Assembly (NCBI GenBank): GCA_029204225.1
Contig: CM055114.1
Location: 10,067,948 to 10,131,947 of the forward strand
DNA: 64,000 nucleotides
Source of the DNA: Diphasiastrum complanatum
Lineage: Eukaryota > Streptophyta > Lycopodiopsida > Lycopodiales > Lycopodiaceae
Reading direction: 5' to 3'
Shown here one piece after another: positions 25,829 to 36,004 of this stretch. The notes beneath the pieces are model-generated. The model had not been told where the DNA came from. It was given only the letters and a program-made list of their open reading frames with translations, and made no database searches. The translations under genes and the position numbers were made by a program. Numbering within the stretch: the stretch's first letter is position 1; each line of letters begins with the position of its first letter.

Positions 25829-27661
25829 ATGGCTTCCAATGGTGGGATCATGTTAGAAACTAATGATAGGTTGAGTTCATCAAACTACTCTACCTGGAAA
25901 GTGAGGATGGAATCCTTACTTGAGTTGAATGAGCTCATGGACATAGAGAGACCACCATAGTTCAAAGCAACAAAGGTTTGATAAGGAGTCCAAAAGGGCT
26001 CTTCATATCATTAAAATGAATGTTACCAATGAACTTCTCAAGGAAGTTGGTAAGTGTCAAAGTGCAAGTGAGGCATGGAATGCCTTGAAGAAGCTCTTTG
26101 AATCAGAGTCCACATCTAGGGTATTGATCCTAAGGAGGCAAATATTTTCTAGTAGGCAAAGAGAGGGTGAAAGTTCTCATGCATTTGTCTTGAGTGATGA
26201 TCTAGCATGTATTGATGAAAACATAAAAGATGGTGAAATAGTCCAGGTTATGTTGAATGGTTTGCTAGATGAACATGCTAACCTTGTGCAAAGTTTTGCC
26301 ATTCAAAGAGTCTTGCCAAGTGTGGTTGACTTGCAAGAAATCTTATTGGCTGAAGAACATAGGTTGCAATCAAAGCTTGATGGTGCATCCTTGCAAGGTG
26401 GAGGTGAAGAGGCTTTCTTTACAAAAGGCAAAGTCAAAGGCAAAGGTAAAGGCAAAGGGAAATGGTCCAAAGGTGGTAACTTGGATCATGATGATCACTC
26501 TTCCTCCTCCTCTCCTACTTCTTTTAGAAAGAAAGATAAGTCAAAGTTCAAGTGCTTTTATTGTGGGATAAAAGGTCATTTTGCTAATGAATGTCATGAG
26601 AAGAAAAGAGATCAAGGTGAGAGGCAAGGAAATCTAGCAATAGATGAAGAAGAGGATAGCATTTCTGAATCTCTTGTTATGACTTCAAGTTTTCTTGCAC
26701 ATATAGATGGGAATGATCCTTGGTGGATTGATAGTGGAGCCTCATCTCACATGACAAGACATAAGGAATACTTTTCATCCTTATTGTCTTATGAGGGAGA
26801 GAGCAACATCATCTATACTGCAAATGATGGTCAATGTGACATCAAAGGCATAGGCACAATTCTTATTTCTCTTTCAACAAATAGAAAAGCTAATCTTGAA
26901 AATGTATTGTACATTCCTTCAATCACTATGAACTTGCTTAGTGTTAGTCAAATGATTGACAAGGGGCTTGATGTTGAGTTCATTGGAGATGCTTGTTTGA
27001 TAAGTAAGTGTGGATCCTTGATTGCTAAAGAAAAAAGGCATGGTAAACTTTTCAAACTGGATGCATGTGTGATCTCTAAGAATGAAGGATGTATGGCTAG
27101 GGAACAATTGACAAACCAAGAAGTTTGGCATAAGAGGTTGGGCCATCCCAACTTCAAATCTTTGGAGGTAATGGCAAAGAAAGAGCATGTTCTTGGTCTC
27201 CCTAAAAGTCTTGTTGCAAATAATACATTTTGTGAACATTGTGCCTTGTCCAAATCTCATAGACTTGCTTATACTAGATCTACTTCTAGATCTAAAGAAG
27301 CTTTTCAACTTGTGCATTCAGATCTTCATTCTTTTTGTACAACTAGCAATAGTGGGGCAAAAATGTATGCAACTTTTATTGATGACTTTAGTAGGTATAC
27401 TTGGGTCTATCTTCTTAAAACCAAGGATGAAGTGTTTGCTGCATTTGTCAAGTTTAAGAATGAAGTGGAAAATCAATTCAATACAAAGATCAAATGCTTG
27501 AGATCTAAAAATGGAGGGGAATACACTTCAAATAAGTTCAAAGATTTTTGCATAGCACATGGGATTAAGAGGGAGTACTCTAGTCCTAGGACTCCACAAC
27601 AGAATGGAGTGGCAGAAAGGAAGAATAGAACTCTTTGTGAATGTGCCAAGGCAATGAGACT
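25829..27661 (+). pseudogene. Copia-A4 gag-protease-integrase, long open frame
   Basis: The start is MASNGGIMLETNDRLSSSNY at ATG 25829; a stop/frameshift near 25955-26000 separates it from a 566-codon open frame (26016-27716). In order: capsid-like gag (LLKEVGKCQSASEAWNALKK), a GKVKGKGKGKGKW basic run, zinc knuckle CFYCGIKGHFANEC, protease WWIDSGASSHMTRH, GAG-pre-integrase VWHKRLGHPNFKSL, HHCC finger CEHCALSKSHR, first Asp (HSDLHS), second block LRSKNGGEY, Glu block QQNGVAERKNRTLCECAKAM. The second catalytic position, normally Asp (SDNGGEY), is Lys. After RL at about 27661 the frame runs into antiparallel LTR sequence and ends with 18 foreign codons. RT and RNase H are absent. Confidence 0.92.
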
Positions 27662-27785
27662 ACAACGTCCTCGTCTGCATCATCCAAGCACATATAAGTG
27701 GTTGCTCTGTCCATGAGACGCATTATTTGAGCCTCCCAGTTACGTCGTCAATTTTTTGTGGTAATTGCTTTTGCATTGTGCGAAT
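27662..27785 (+). repeat. Family B LTR fragment
   Basis: Matches, in opposite orientation, the LTR at 54258-54797 over CATGAGACGCATTATTTGAG and the flanking 100 bases. Truncated on both sides: copia A4 integrase on the left, antisense copia F RT on the right. Confidence 0.75.
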
Positions 27786-28841
27786 AAACATTACAGTCAG
27801 TTGAATTGTTTGCAAATCCCAATTAAATGAAATAAGAGTTGATTCTTTTGAACCATGTTCTTGCGGCCTATTTCAGACTGTAGATTGCTTTGTGCAGCTT
27901 GCACACTTTGTACTCTTGGCCTTTGACTTCGAATCCTTCTAGTTGGAAGGTATAAAGCTCCTCTTTGATGTTGTTGTTAAGAAATGTTGTCTTGACATCC
28001 ATCTGGTGCATTTCGAGGTCTTATGCGGCTGCTAACACAATGAAAGTCATGATTGACTGCATCTTGATGACAAGACTGAAAATTTCTTGATAATTCACTC
28101 CTTGGAATTGAGTGACTCCTTTAGCCCCCAGCTGTGCTTTCCATTTAGCAATGGAACCATCAGAGTTGATCTTCTTCTTGAAGATCCACTTGTTGTCGAT
28201 AACTCTCTTGTGAGTAGGGAAGTCAACCAGTGTCCAAGTCTGGTTCGTCAAAAGTGAGTTGTACTCGTTTTCCATAGCTTTTTGTCACTTCGCAGCATCC
28301 TTGGAGTTAATTGCTTCGGCTAGGGTCTTTGGTTCTTCTGATGAAGTCCAGAATGATTGAGATGTATACCTCTCAAGAACTATCCAAGTCCGTGAGGATC
28401 TGCGGCCGTTTGGTTGACCAGGATGCAATGATGCTTCTTCTTGAATTTCTCCAGATCTGTTCGACCTGGCTTGATCTGGTCTAATGACAAGTACTGTCGG
28501 CTGCTTCGCTTCTGTAGCTGTGGTTGCAGGTTATGTAGATGGGACATCAACGTTGGAAGAATCCATGCTACGTAAAATAGGATGAAATGACATAGCATTG
28601 TTTATCGATGGCTGTATAAAATCATAGTATGTATGTTCTTGAAATATTACATCTCTAGATACAAATACTACATTGGTGGATGGATCATAAACTTTGTAAG
28701 CTTTATGTACATTAGGATATCCAATGAAAATACATTTATTTGTCTTATGATCTAGCTTCTTCCTAAGTTGTTTAGGAATGTGAACAAAACATATACAACC
28801 AAAGATTTTTAAATGGTTAACACTAGGCTTGTGTCCACGCC
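27786..28841 (-). pseudogene. Copia-F fragment: integrase end, linker and RT N-terminal half
   Basis: In sense (right to left): integrase tail with GHKPSVNHLKIFGCICFVHI, KKLDHKTNKCIFIGYPNVHK and AYKVYDPSTN, the linker, then RT MENEYNSLLTNQTWTLVDFP, NKWIFKKKINSDGSIAKWKA, QMDVKTTFLNNN and YKVCKLHKAIYSLK. It ends at WFKRINSYFI.LGFANNSTDC, before YVDD. Several stops. The missing continuation of the same RT family occurs as a separate fragment at 40712-40935, which starts with the same LGFANNSTDCNVYS. Confidence 0.85.
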
Positions 28842-29214
28842 TGATTAGAACACGGACGTCTACTTTGCTTCTGATCAGACGATGGCTGTCTTTGATGCCT
28901 GAGAAACTTGCGATATCATACTGCTCTTTCCATCTATTTCATAACTAAACTTCATATTAAATCCATTTTTTAGTAATACCACACAGAAACCATTTCTAAT
29001 CTCTTTGGTGGACTATACTCATTTGTTTTTGTGAGTATGAACTAACTCATAAGATCATGTTGGGCAACAGAACGATTAAGCTGTGATTATATTTAGCATA
29101 AACATTCTATTAGACTATTTTTGCATCTAGCAGCCCATTGTAGCGGGAGAACTATTCCGCAAATATTCATGCTCTCTTCTCCATTCGCGCTCTCTAATCT
29201 CCCTTGCCCCATCA
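28842..29214 (+). repeat. Family B 5' LTR, truncated and with an insertion
   Basis: The right end CCCCATCA is followed by a primer-binding-site-like sequence. Similarity to the LTR at 54258 is clear at 28842-28861 (AGAACACGGACGTCT) and again from about 29056 to the end. About 190 bases between are unmatched, an insertion or diverged region. The left part of the LTR is missing. Confidence 0.7.
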
Positions 29215-29216
29215 GA

Positions 29217-29229
29217 TTGGTATTAGAAT
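29217..29229 (+). promoter_or_regulatory. Primer-binding site of Copia-B1
   Basis: TTGGTATTAGAAT two bases after the LTR end, a degraded form of TTGGTATCAGAGC. Confidence 0.6.
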
Positions 29230-29282
29230 GTAGCTCATATAAACCGAGAGATTAAGTTTGTTCTATTTGTATTACTATTAGC

Positions 29283-31252
29283 ATGTCTCATATTGGTAGC
29301 TCTTCATCTCCATCATCCAACGAGGCTAGAATCATTGACAAGTTCAATGGTTCTAACTTCTACATCTGGAAGCTAAAACTCCGGATGATGTTAATAGATA
29401 GAGATCTTTGGGATGTAGTAGAAGGTGTTGACCTAAAACCAGAAGGTGGTGATCAAGCAAAGTCATGGAGGATCAAAGATCAGAAGGCCTTAGCATGTAT
29501 CACACTCAATCTGGCCGACTCCCAAATATCTCACTTTACCATGTGCAAAACCTCTAAGGAAGCACTGGACTTGTTATCAAGTCTCTATGAGACTCACGAT
29601 GTAACCACGAGATTACATCTTAGAAGGAAGTTCTTTACTCTTAGCATGTCTGATTCTACTGCCATCACTTCTCACATCAACAACTTCAAGTCCCTGTTAG
29701 ATCAGTTATCAGCTGTAGGATGTTCTATTCAAGATGATGATGTCATTATGACCTTGCTTTCTTCTCTTCCAAAGTCCTATGAGCACTTTGTGGTGATGAT
29801 CTCCACACAACCGGACCTCACCCTTCAAAAGGTGATCGATCATCTTCTTCAAGAAGAAATGCGAAGAAAGACCAGTGGCTTGTCCATCAAAGACAAATCC
29901 ATGGCCCTGTACACCAAGAAGAAAGACTATTCCAAGGGCAAGAATCGAGTGTAGTAACAACAGCAGAAGCCTCATACTCAACTTGAGCATGGTGGATTGT
30001 GCAAGAAGCTTTTCTACGGATATTGCAAGATAGCCAATCACGACATCGAGGAGTGTCACATCTGCATCTACAACGAGGCAAAGAAGCAACAACAACAATA
30101 GCCAAACTCCTCCAATGTGCTTGAATTCAAGGAGCAAGATACACATTTGTTAATGGCTTACAGTAGCAACAATGAAGACTGTGATAGCTGGTACCTGGAC
30201 AACGACGCTACCCAACACATGGCCTCTCGCAAGGAATGGTTTACCGAGTATGCAGCTTACAACAGAGATCAATTCATCTACCTCGGAGATTCAAGTACCA
30301 TACGCGCTGAAGGCAAAGGGACAGTCAAGATCACATTCAACAACGATCTATCTATTTGTGTTCCCAACGTCCTTCATGTTCCTCAGCTATCAAAGAACTT
30401 GTTATCAGTTTCTAAGATAACTGATGAGGGCTACACTGTTACTTTCTCATTTGAGCAGTGTACAATATTCGAGGAAGATACTAGTCTAACTACATGCACT
30501 AGAGTCAGAAATCTTTACGTACTCTCTAATTCGGTTGCATTAGCTAGCATCTCTCATGAAAATGTAAATGATAATGTTATTCTGTGGCATAGTCGATTTG
30601 GACACGTGAATACAAGATCACTTTCCTATATGTGTTGTAATAATTTAGTTGATGGATTGTATTTTTCTTCTTCATTAGATAGGAAATCTTTCTTTTGTGA
30701 ATCATGCGTCTATGGCAAACACTCTAGAAGCAAGTTTCCCGTATCACATTCCATCAAAACAAAGCATGTATTGGGTCTTGTACATAGCGATCTTTGTGGT
30801 CCAATGCCAACTCCGTCCTTAGGAGATGCAATCTATTTTATCACTTTCATAGATCATTATTCTAGATGGTCTACAATCATGTTTATTAAGCACAGATCTG
30901 AAGCCTTTGAATGCTTCAAGAGATTCAAGGCCATGGCTGACACACAAACATCTACAAAAGTAAAAGCACTCTGAACTGATGGTGGTGGCGAGTACCTCTC
31001 TAACGAGATGTCCGACTACCTGGTTGAATATGGTATTAGAAGACAATTCACCACTTCCTATTCACCTCAACAATGGGATTGCAGAAAGGAATAATCGAAC
31101 TCTTCTCAACTCAACCGGATCCATGCTACACCAATCACATCTACTTGCAAAGTTCTGGGCAGAAGCTACTGCCACAGCCTGTTACTTACAGAACAAATCC
31201 AACACCAAAGTCGTCAAAAAACAAAACTCCTTATAAAGCAATCGAACAGCGA
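29283..31252 (+). pseudogene. Copia-B1 gag, protease and integrase
   Basis: Gag is a 223-codon open frame from ATG 29283 (MSHIGSSSSPSSNEARIIDK, FNGSNFYIWKLKLRMMLIDR), with a UBN2-type capsid region. A TAG at 29952 precedes the knuckle FYGYCKIANHDIEEC, in which the first Cys is Tyr. The next frame (30117-30974) has the protease site as LDNDATQHM instead of DSGATQHM. The pre-integrase block (CVPNVLHVPQLSKNLLSVSK), HHCC finger (CESCVYGKHSRSKFP) and first Asp (HSDLCGPMP) follow. A stop precedes TDGGGEYLSNEM, and a two-base loss breaks the PQQNGIAERNN block. The element ends at NKSNTKV and joins a reversed family B LTR piece. RT and RNase H are absent. Confidence 0.9.
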
Positions 31253-31332
31253 TAAAGTGCATTTAATCACAACAAGCATTCATCTACGTTATACACAGAT
31301 AGAAAAGCATGTTGCTGCTATATTACACTGAA
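31253..31332 (-). repeat. Family B LTR fragment, reversed
   Basis: About 80 bases (AAGTGCATTTAATCACAACA and onward) match 54486-54565 in the same plus-strand reading, hence antisense relative to B1. Bounded by B1 integrase on the left and an unassigned ORF on the right. Confidence 0.75.
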
Positions 31333-32029
31333 ACATGATAAGCTTTCAGGAAAGACTGGAAATTTGCCATTTAATCCAAGCATAGGACGAGCAAAAGCAC
31401 GAAGATTTTTGTCAAACCACAAAGGTAAAGCATCAAGTATTGCACACTCTGTTTGGAAGGAGATCATTGTTGTAACTCAGGATTTTGAGGTGAGAGGTAC
31501 AACTAGACTACAGAAAGTTGATGTGTGAAAAAAATTAGACAGTATGATTAAAATCCTAAGAAAAAAATGAATTTACAAATACAGAGAATCATATCATCCA
31601 ACAGACTTCTGTTTGTTGATGTCGTATCAAAAGCATGGGGGCCAGATCACATCACGCATTACATGGTTAGTTACTTTGAATGTTCCTTAATTTCCTATCA
31701 TTATTCATTTCAATTTTGCTTCTGCTAATTCTATATTTCACTATTATGCAGCACATACTCAGGGATCACACATCATTCTTTGCCAATACCTACGGGAGCA
31801 TGAGTATATGGTCACCACAAGGAATGGAGAAATCACATTGGCAAGCACAAGCAACATTCCATCGAAACACCCAGCATGGGGGAACCAATGAAAAAAGAAG
31901 CTACATTATTCAATTGTTTCAATGGGTTTACAGAAGAGTTCAAATTAGACAGATCACTAAATCTTCAGATTATGACAAATTCAGAAAAGCTTGCAAATTC
32001 ATGGAGCAAGAGAGAAGAGCATCATAATC
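31333..32029 (+). pseudogene. Unassigned spliced coding fragment
   Basis: Not recognised with confidence. A first open stretch (about 31336-31530) reads KLSGKTGNLPFNPSIGRAKA and on to a stop at 31526. After about 35 bases a second stretch reads RLLFVDVVSKAWGPDHITHY and Met. A clean intron fits here: donor GTTAGT at 31666, acceptor TTATGCAG ending 31751. It keeps the frame into a third stretch (HILRDHTSFFANTYGSMSIW, SPQGMEKSHW, ending ...MEQERRAS at 32027). The pattern HY.H.L..H...F...YGS...WSPQG.EKSH.Q resembles the C-terminal part of uncharacterised transposon-linked proteins, from memory only. The left edge is a family B LTR scrap, so the 5' part is lost. Confidence 0.45.
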
Positions 32030-32264
32030 AAATGATATGTATTATATGTATAAGTATTGACTGTATAAATACTGAATATAAAATTTTCACTCTTCACCAT
32101 CAGTTTTTGTATCTCCTTCAATGGTTGTATTGTCATAAAGAAATTCTCTACTTGAGTATGCATCTAATAGATGTGCATTATCCTTGTTTCCACTAAGTTC
32201 CATATATGTAGAGTACAATGAATAATGAGAGCTCCTTAAAGAAACATTCTCAGTAATATTGGAA
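32030..32264. other. No gene seen
   Basis: AT-rich sequence between two unassigned coding fragments of opposite orientation. Nothing recognisable. Confidence 0.4.
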
Positions 32265-32269
32265 TGTTC

Positions 32270-33574
32270 AAAACATAAGATCTCTTGATGAAAATGATCT
32301 TATTTGTCTTAACAAATTTATGTCCTCCTAGATAATAAGATAAAGCTTTAACAACCATTATGAGGGTCTCCCCAACTGGGCTGAACTTAGAATGAGAAAT
32401 ACGAATCTCATTCTTTTGAAAATGCCTCAGATAGTACCCTAGTCCACTATCCCTCTAGAATGAGGAAGCATGTGGTTTGTAAACACCTCGACATGCAGCA
32501 AAGTCATCAATTACAAAATAAATACCATTTAGGAGATAACAAAATTCTTAGACATTGAAGTAAAAACACTTACACATTCTTCATCATCGGTTGCCACCAA
32601 ATCTGGATGATCAATATTATGACCTCCTACTGAAGAAGAGTCATTTGTGAAATGCATTAACGATGGACGAGGGAAGCCCATCTGGGATTTAATTACCATG
32701 AATTCTTCTTCAGATGGCATGCTTCGTCCATGCTCAACAGAATCTGACAAAGCTTTCGTCAGACATTCTTCATCCGTCAGAAGTCCTTCCTAATGATCAT
32801 AATCCATTCCAGACACCAAGTCTTTGATTTCAAAATCTATAATGTCTGAGAATTCAGAAATTGCGCCGTATAATAAACAAAGCACATCATCCTCACGATA
32901 GTCAAAAAACTTATACAAATCAGCTGTAGTAATACATACATCGTCATTTATATGATAAATTGACAAATTAAAAAAACATTTAGTTTCAACATCAGACATT
33001 GATTCATCAGTTGTAAAATCTGAGCCAATGAAAGAATCCCTAAGCACTTGAGTATCAACATCAAGAAAATCACTATCCTTATTAGGGGTGTCAATAAGGA
33101 AGTGACTAATGTCTTTGAAGGTGATGGAACTGAGGATGAGGCGATATGAGGATTAGAAGCTACAACTTCCTCATCATCCAGGATTGAACTAACATAAAAA
33201 GTATAAATTCAGTCTGGTATTCAACAAAATGACATTTTCTCGTACATACAACACACATCGTAGAGCTTCTAAATTGTTCAAACAATCTAGTATACATCCT
33301 ATCCAGTCTCTGCTTGAATTGCGGAAAGAAATGAACAAGATCAGTAAAATGCGTGAACGAGAGAGGACCTATGGAGATAACAAGAAAATTAACTTTTTTT
33401 TCTAAATCTAACATAGTGGTCATAAAATACTTCAACATTGGGTTGCGCAGTCCTGAAAACATGTAGAAAAGAGCGAAATAGGGAATGAAAGTAGTCTAAG
33501 TTCTCTGAAATTCCAAACTCAGTAAAAAATGCACTAAGGGTGCTTTCACGACTAGCTGCAGAAGATGATGTCAT
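32270..33574 (-). pseudogene. Unrecognised gene with a duplicated N-terminal domain
   Basis: Function unknown. In sense it starts at ATG 33574 (MTSSSAASRESTLSAFFTEF). The N-terminal part contains FLHVFRTAQPNVEVFYDHYV and, after a frameshift in an A-run near 33400, LSFTHFTDLVHFFPQFKQRL. A diverged copy of this domain, also starting at an ATG, lies at 40148 on the plus strand. Downstream is an acidic frame (about 33160 to 32529) with YKFFDYREDDVLCLLYGAIS and one in-frame TAG at 32790-32792. A good donor (TGT|GTAAGT) near 32574 suggests splicing to a further open segment (about 32480-32270: GLGYYLRHFQKNEIRISHSK). A TATA box (33802-33794) stands about 220 bases before the ATG. Stops and frameshifts indicate a pseudogene or a TE-borne gene in decay. 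Confidence 0.45.
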
Positions 33575-33579
33575 CAGTC

Positions 33580-33789
33580 TCAGGCAAATATCGCTTATAT
33601 GCATGAGGTAAACAAAATGGAAAAAATTTGTTGTTAATAACGTGCACAGGAGTGATATGTATGGAAATAGAACTTGGAATATTGCACTTGTGTGCACATA
33701 GACTACTAGCCACAGGAGAACAAACAAGTACGCACAAGAGCAATATACGCAAAAATTGAAAAAAAAAAGAAAAAAAAAATCAGGTTGCA
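33580..33789 (-). repeat. Direct repeat copy 1 (about 210 bp)
   Basis: From CAAATATCGCTTATATG to AAATCAGGTTG. It shares long blocks (GGTAAACAAA, AAATAGAACTTGGAATAT, GCACATAGAC.ACTAGC, ACAAGAGAACAAACAAGTA.C) with 34118-34328 in the same orientation. It forms the 5' untranslated part of the unrecognised minus-strand gene. Confidence 0.8.
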
Positions 33790-33793
33790 TGCC

Positions 33794-33802
33794 TTTTATA
33801 GC
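33794..33802 (-). promoter_or_regulatory. Putative TATA box of the minus-strand gene
   Basis: GCTATAAAA in the sense direction, followed within 10 bases by repeat copy 1. A CACGTG core (ACACGTGTG) lies at 33812-33820 just upstream. Inferred from sequence only. Confidence 0.4.
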
Positions 33803-33834
33803 TCATTTTCCACACGTGTGAGTCAACGGTCAAC

Positions 33835-34117
33835 AAAACACATGTCGCCTCCCTATTATCATTACTATAACACATGTGTGACCTGACAGCTTGACATGTG
33901 CCTCAAGCTCATTGCATCAAACATCAACATGTGGCACAATTTGATTCGCTACCACTTCGCACGTGCAACACGATGTCTGTTCGCACGTGTGAGCCGTGGG
34001 ATAAAGGACTTCACTCTCGAGGCAATTTTTTTACTTTTTTTTTGTGTTGCCTCTCCATGTATCGGTCTTGTGCAACGCTCGTCTCATCCCATTTCATAGC
34101 TAGTACACTACCTGTGC
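33835..34117. other. Spacer between the two direct repeats
   Basis: Contains ACATGTGTG/ACACGTG-like motifs several times (near 33870, 33895, 33930) but no supported gene. Short frames on the plus strand lack any familiar motif. Confidence 0.4.
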
Positions 34118-34328
34118 AAATATCGCCTATGTGCGCGAGGTAAACAAACCGGAAAAAAGTGTTTGTTAAGAACGCATACATGAGCACTATGTACTAAAAT
34201 AGAACTTGGAATATCGCACTTGTGCGCACATAGACCACTAGCTACAAGAGAACAAACAAGTAGCGCGCACAAGAGAGATATACGTGAAAATTGAGAAGAA
34301 AAACAAAGCAAAAAAATAATCAGGTTGT
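34118..34328 (-). repeat. Direct repeat copy 2 (about 210 bp)
   Basis: Partner of 33580-33789, offset about 540 bases, roughly 75-80% identical by eye. No TATA box at the position equivalent to 33794. The right end runs into an open frame on the minus strand. Confidence 0.8.
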
Positions 34329-34868
34329 GATCATAGTCAAAAATTCATCGTTATGTATTGTGAATATCTCCTTTCTGTCTGTGTGACCATTTATTTGGAA
34401 GTCTTGACCTAGTGGCAGCCATGTACCATCACTTTTCTTGAATTTCTGATAGCTAACTGTGAGACTGAGCATTTGTTTTCCGATATGATAACGATAGATC
34501 ATTGAGGACTTTTTTATCATGCATTCTATATCATTATTTATTTTACTATCCCAGCCTTGATCCATGAGATTTGACAAAATTTCGTCTGATAAGTCCTTGC
34601 AAACAAATAAAGTTGGTGTCCTTCGAATACTGGCACTTGAGAAAAAGTCAACAAATATATGCAATGAGAAAAACCAACTTAGGTGAACAATTTTTGAACC
34701 CGTACTTATCTTCATGGCATTTCTAACATCCAAGAGTAGCTTACATCTGAAGGATTCAGAAAACAGTATTGTCAGGAGTAGGCCACTCATCACTCTGAAA
34801 ACTTGGCAATGGAATTGCTTCAAGCTTGTCGAAGCCCCCATCCATTTGTGGTATATATGAAGATTCAT
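34320..34868 (-). CDS. Unknown 182-aa ORF next to a retroelement primer-binding site
   Basis: The open frame starts MNLHIYHKWMGASTSLKQFH 4 bases from a minus-strand primer-binding site and ends HNDEFLTMITT. The position corresponds to the leader/gag area of a minus-strand LTR element, but I see no zinc knuckle, UBN2-type or other gag motif. There is a hydrophobic stretch (IVHLSWFFSLHIFVDFFSSA) near residues 70-90. It could be a captured host fragment or chance. Low confidence that it is expressed. Confidence 0.3.
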   Translation of the reverse strand: MNLHIYHKWMGASTSLKQFHCQVFRVMSGLLLTILFSESFRCKLLLDVRNAMKISTGSKIVHLSWFFSLHIFVDFFSSASIRRTPTLFVCKDLSDEILSNLMDQGWDSKINNDIECMIKKSSMIYRYHIGKQMLSLTVSYQKFKKSDGTWLPLGQDFQINGHTDRKEIFTIHNDEFLTMITT

Positions 34869-34871
34869 ACA

Positions 34872-34979
34872 GGCTTTGATACCATCATGTGAAAGTTTTC
34901 AGATCAATTAAGATCCAAACCTACAAAATGATCTTGGGTTAGAAATATACCATTATCTGCGCTCCTTTGGAATTCTTCT
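34872..34979 (-). repeat. Primer-binding site and LTR end of a family A-like minus-strand element
   Basis: GGCTTTGATACCA (34872-34884) is the complement of TGGTATCAAAGCC, a near-standard primer-binding site. Three bases later TGTGAAAGTTTTCAGATC starts an LTR that resembles the A1 LTR edge at 15190 (both then contain AAGATCCAA and ATGATCTT(T/G)GGTTAGAAA). Only 92 bases of LTR remain before a family E LTR begins at 34980. Confidence 0.7.
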
Positions 34980-35336
34980 TGTTGGAAATTACATCCACAA
35001 TTGTCTCCTTGGTGAATGACTAATTTCTATTTCAAGATTCTTCCTGCATGTTTATTGATCGTTGATCTAGGGTCAATTGAAACCAACTTTGGTTCTACGT
35101 CTGTTCATCTGATACTTGCAGGAATCATAACTTAGACATCCAAATTATTTGAAGAACGTCTACAATAGGCTTTCGGCTGATCTCCAGCAAAGTGTAACCA
35201 ATCCTATCATATTTCAAGTTCAAATGTTAAGTTCAATAGTTTGAAGATCATTGAAGACTTGGCCATCTTCAAGATCTTCCACAAATTAGCATTTAGAACG
35301 ACTCTACAGAAATACACTAAGTGTCGCTACAGTGAC
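34980..35336 (+). repeat. Family E LTR fragment
   Basis: Starts at the intact LTR end TGTTGGAAATTACATCCACA and follows the complement of 20805-20530 (CATAACTTAGACA, GACTTGGCCATCTTCAAGA, CCACAAA), with a roughly 110-base segment in the middle that E1 lacks but the piece at 40423 has. Truncated at CTAAGTGTCGCTACAGT. Confidence 0.8.
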
Positions 35337-36004
35337 CCTTGTGGAGTCCTGCTTTCGATAGAACATCTTCTAATCTAGAGATGGCTTGTTTTGATGATGA
35401 TGCTGGTTTCGTATTCCAAGCAAATAATATGTGAAGACAAACAAGTTTCTCTATTACCCTCACCTCTCCATGAAGAGTACAAATGTGTACAGTTTTCAAT
35501 GGAATCGACAATACAGGTTTCTAGTTTGGATCCAAATTTATACATGTACTTCTTGTAACATCTTTCACCAGTTTCATGTAGTATATACATGGATGCTTAG
35601 ATGTGGCTGCAATTGAAAAATTATACATGCATTTCAGAGTTTTCAAATCACCTGCCAAATGCCACTCCAATTGAAATCCCCTTTTCCAGGTACATTGAGA
35701 TGTACACCATCCATATGCTCTTTGATGATCCGAGGATAAGAAATTTTTTGTAGAATATCCATGATAAAATATCATGATCTTCTTTCAAAACCTATCAATA
35801 GAAATGTACCATCAGATTCAGAAATCAATATAGCTAGTTAGTTTGATTTAAAACTTCAATCATGTTTCATTATTGAATGAGCAAATATACCTGCCAACCA
35901 CCAAATATCGTTTTTTGACTGAACATTGAAGTTAAAATCTCCCTGATCGATTGATTGTCCAAGTGCCCCGTTCATGATAGTTATACTAACTCTCTCCATC
36001 TTTT
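35337..36004 (-). pseudogene. Unassigned spliced fragment on the minus strand
   Basis: Not recognised. In sense, an exon-like segment (about 36004-35895; GDFNFNVQSKNDIWWLAG) ends in GGCAG|GTATATTTG. A 90-base AT-rich intron ends TTGATAG, then a second segment ends GGCAG|GTGATTTG near 35652. A 45-base gap ends in TTGCAG near 35608, and a third segment follows (KHPCIYYMKLVKDV or an overlapping frame). Three adjacent donor/acceptor pairs suggest real exons of a host or TE gene. The left end meets a family E LTR and the right end a LINE poly(A) tail. Confidence 0.4.

Noticed and set aside
26919-27317. Reverse frames of 101-132 codons
   Set aside because: Shadows of the long copia A4 frame.
32529-33047. 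Two separate small minus-strand genes (73 and 85 codons)
   Set aside because: They are in the same frame and separated by one TAG at 32790, so they are parts of one broken gene.
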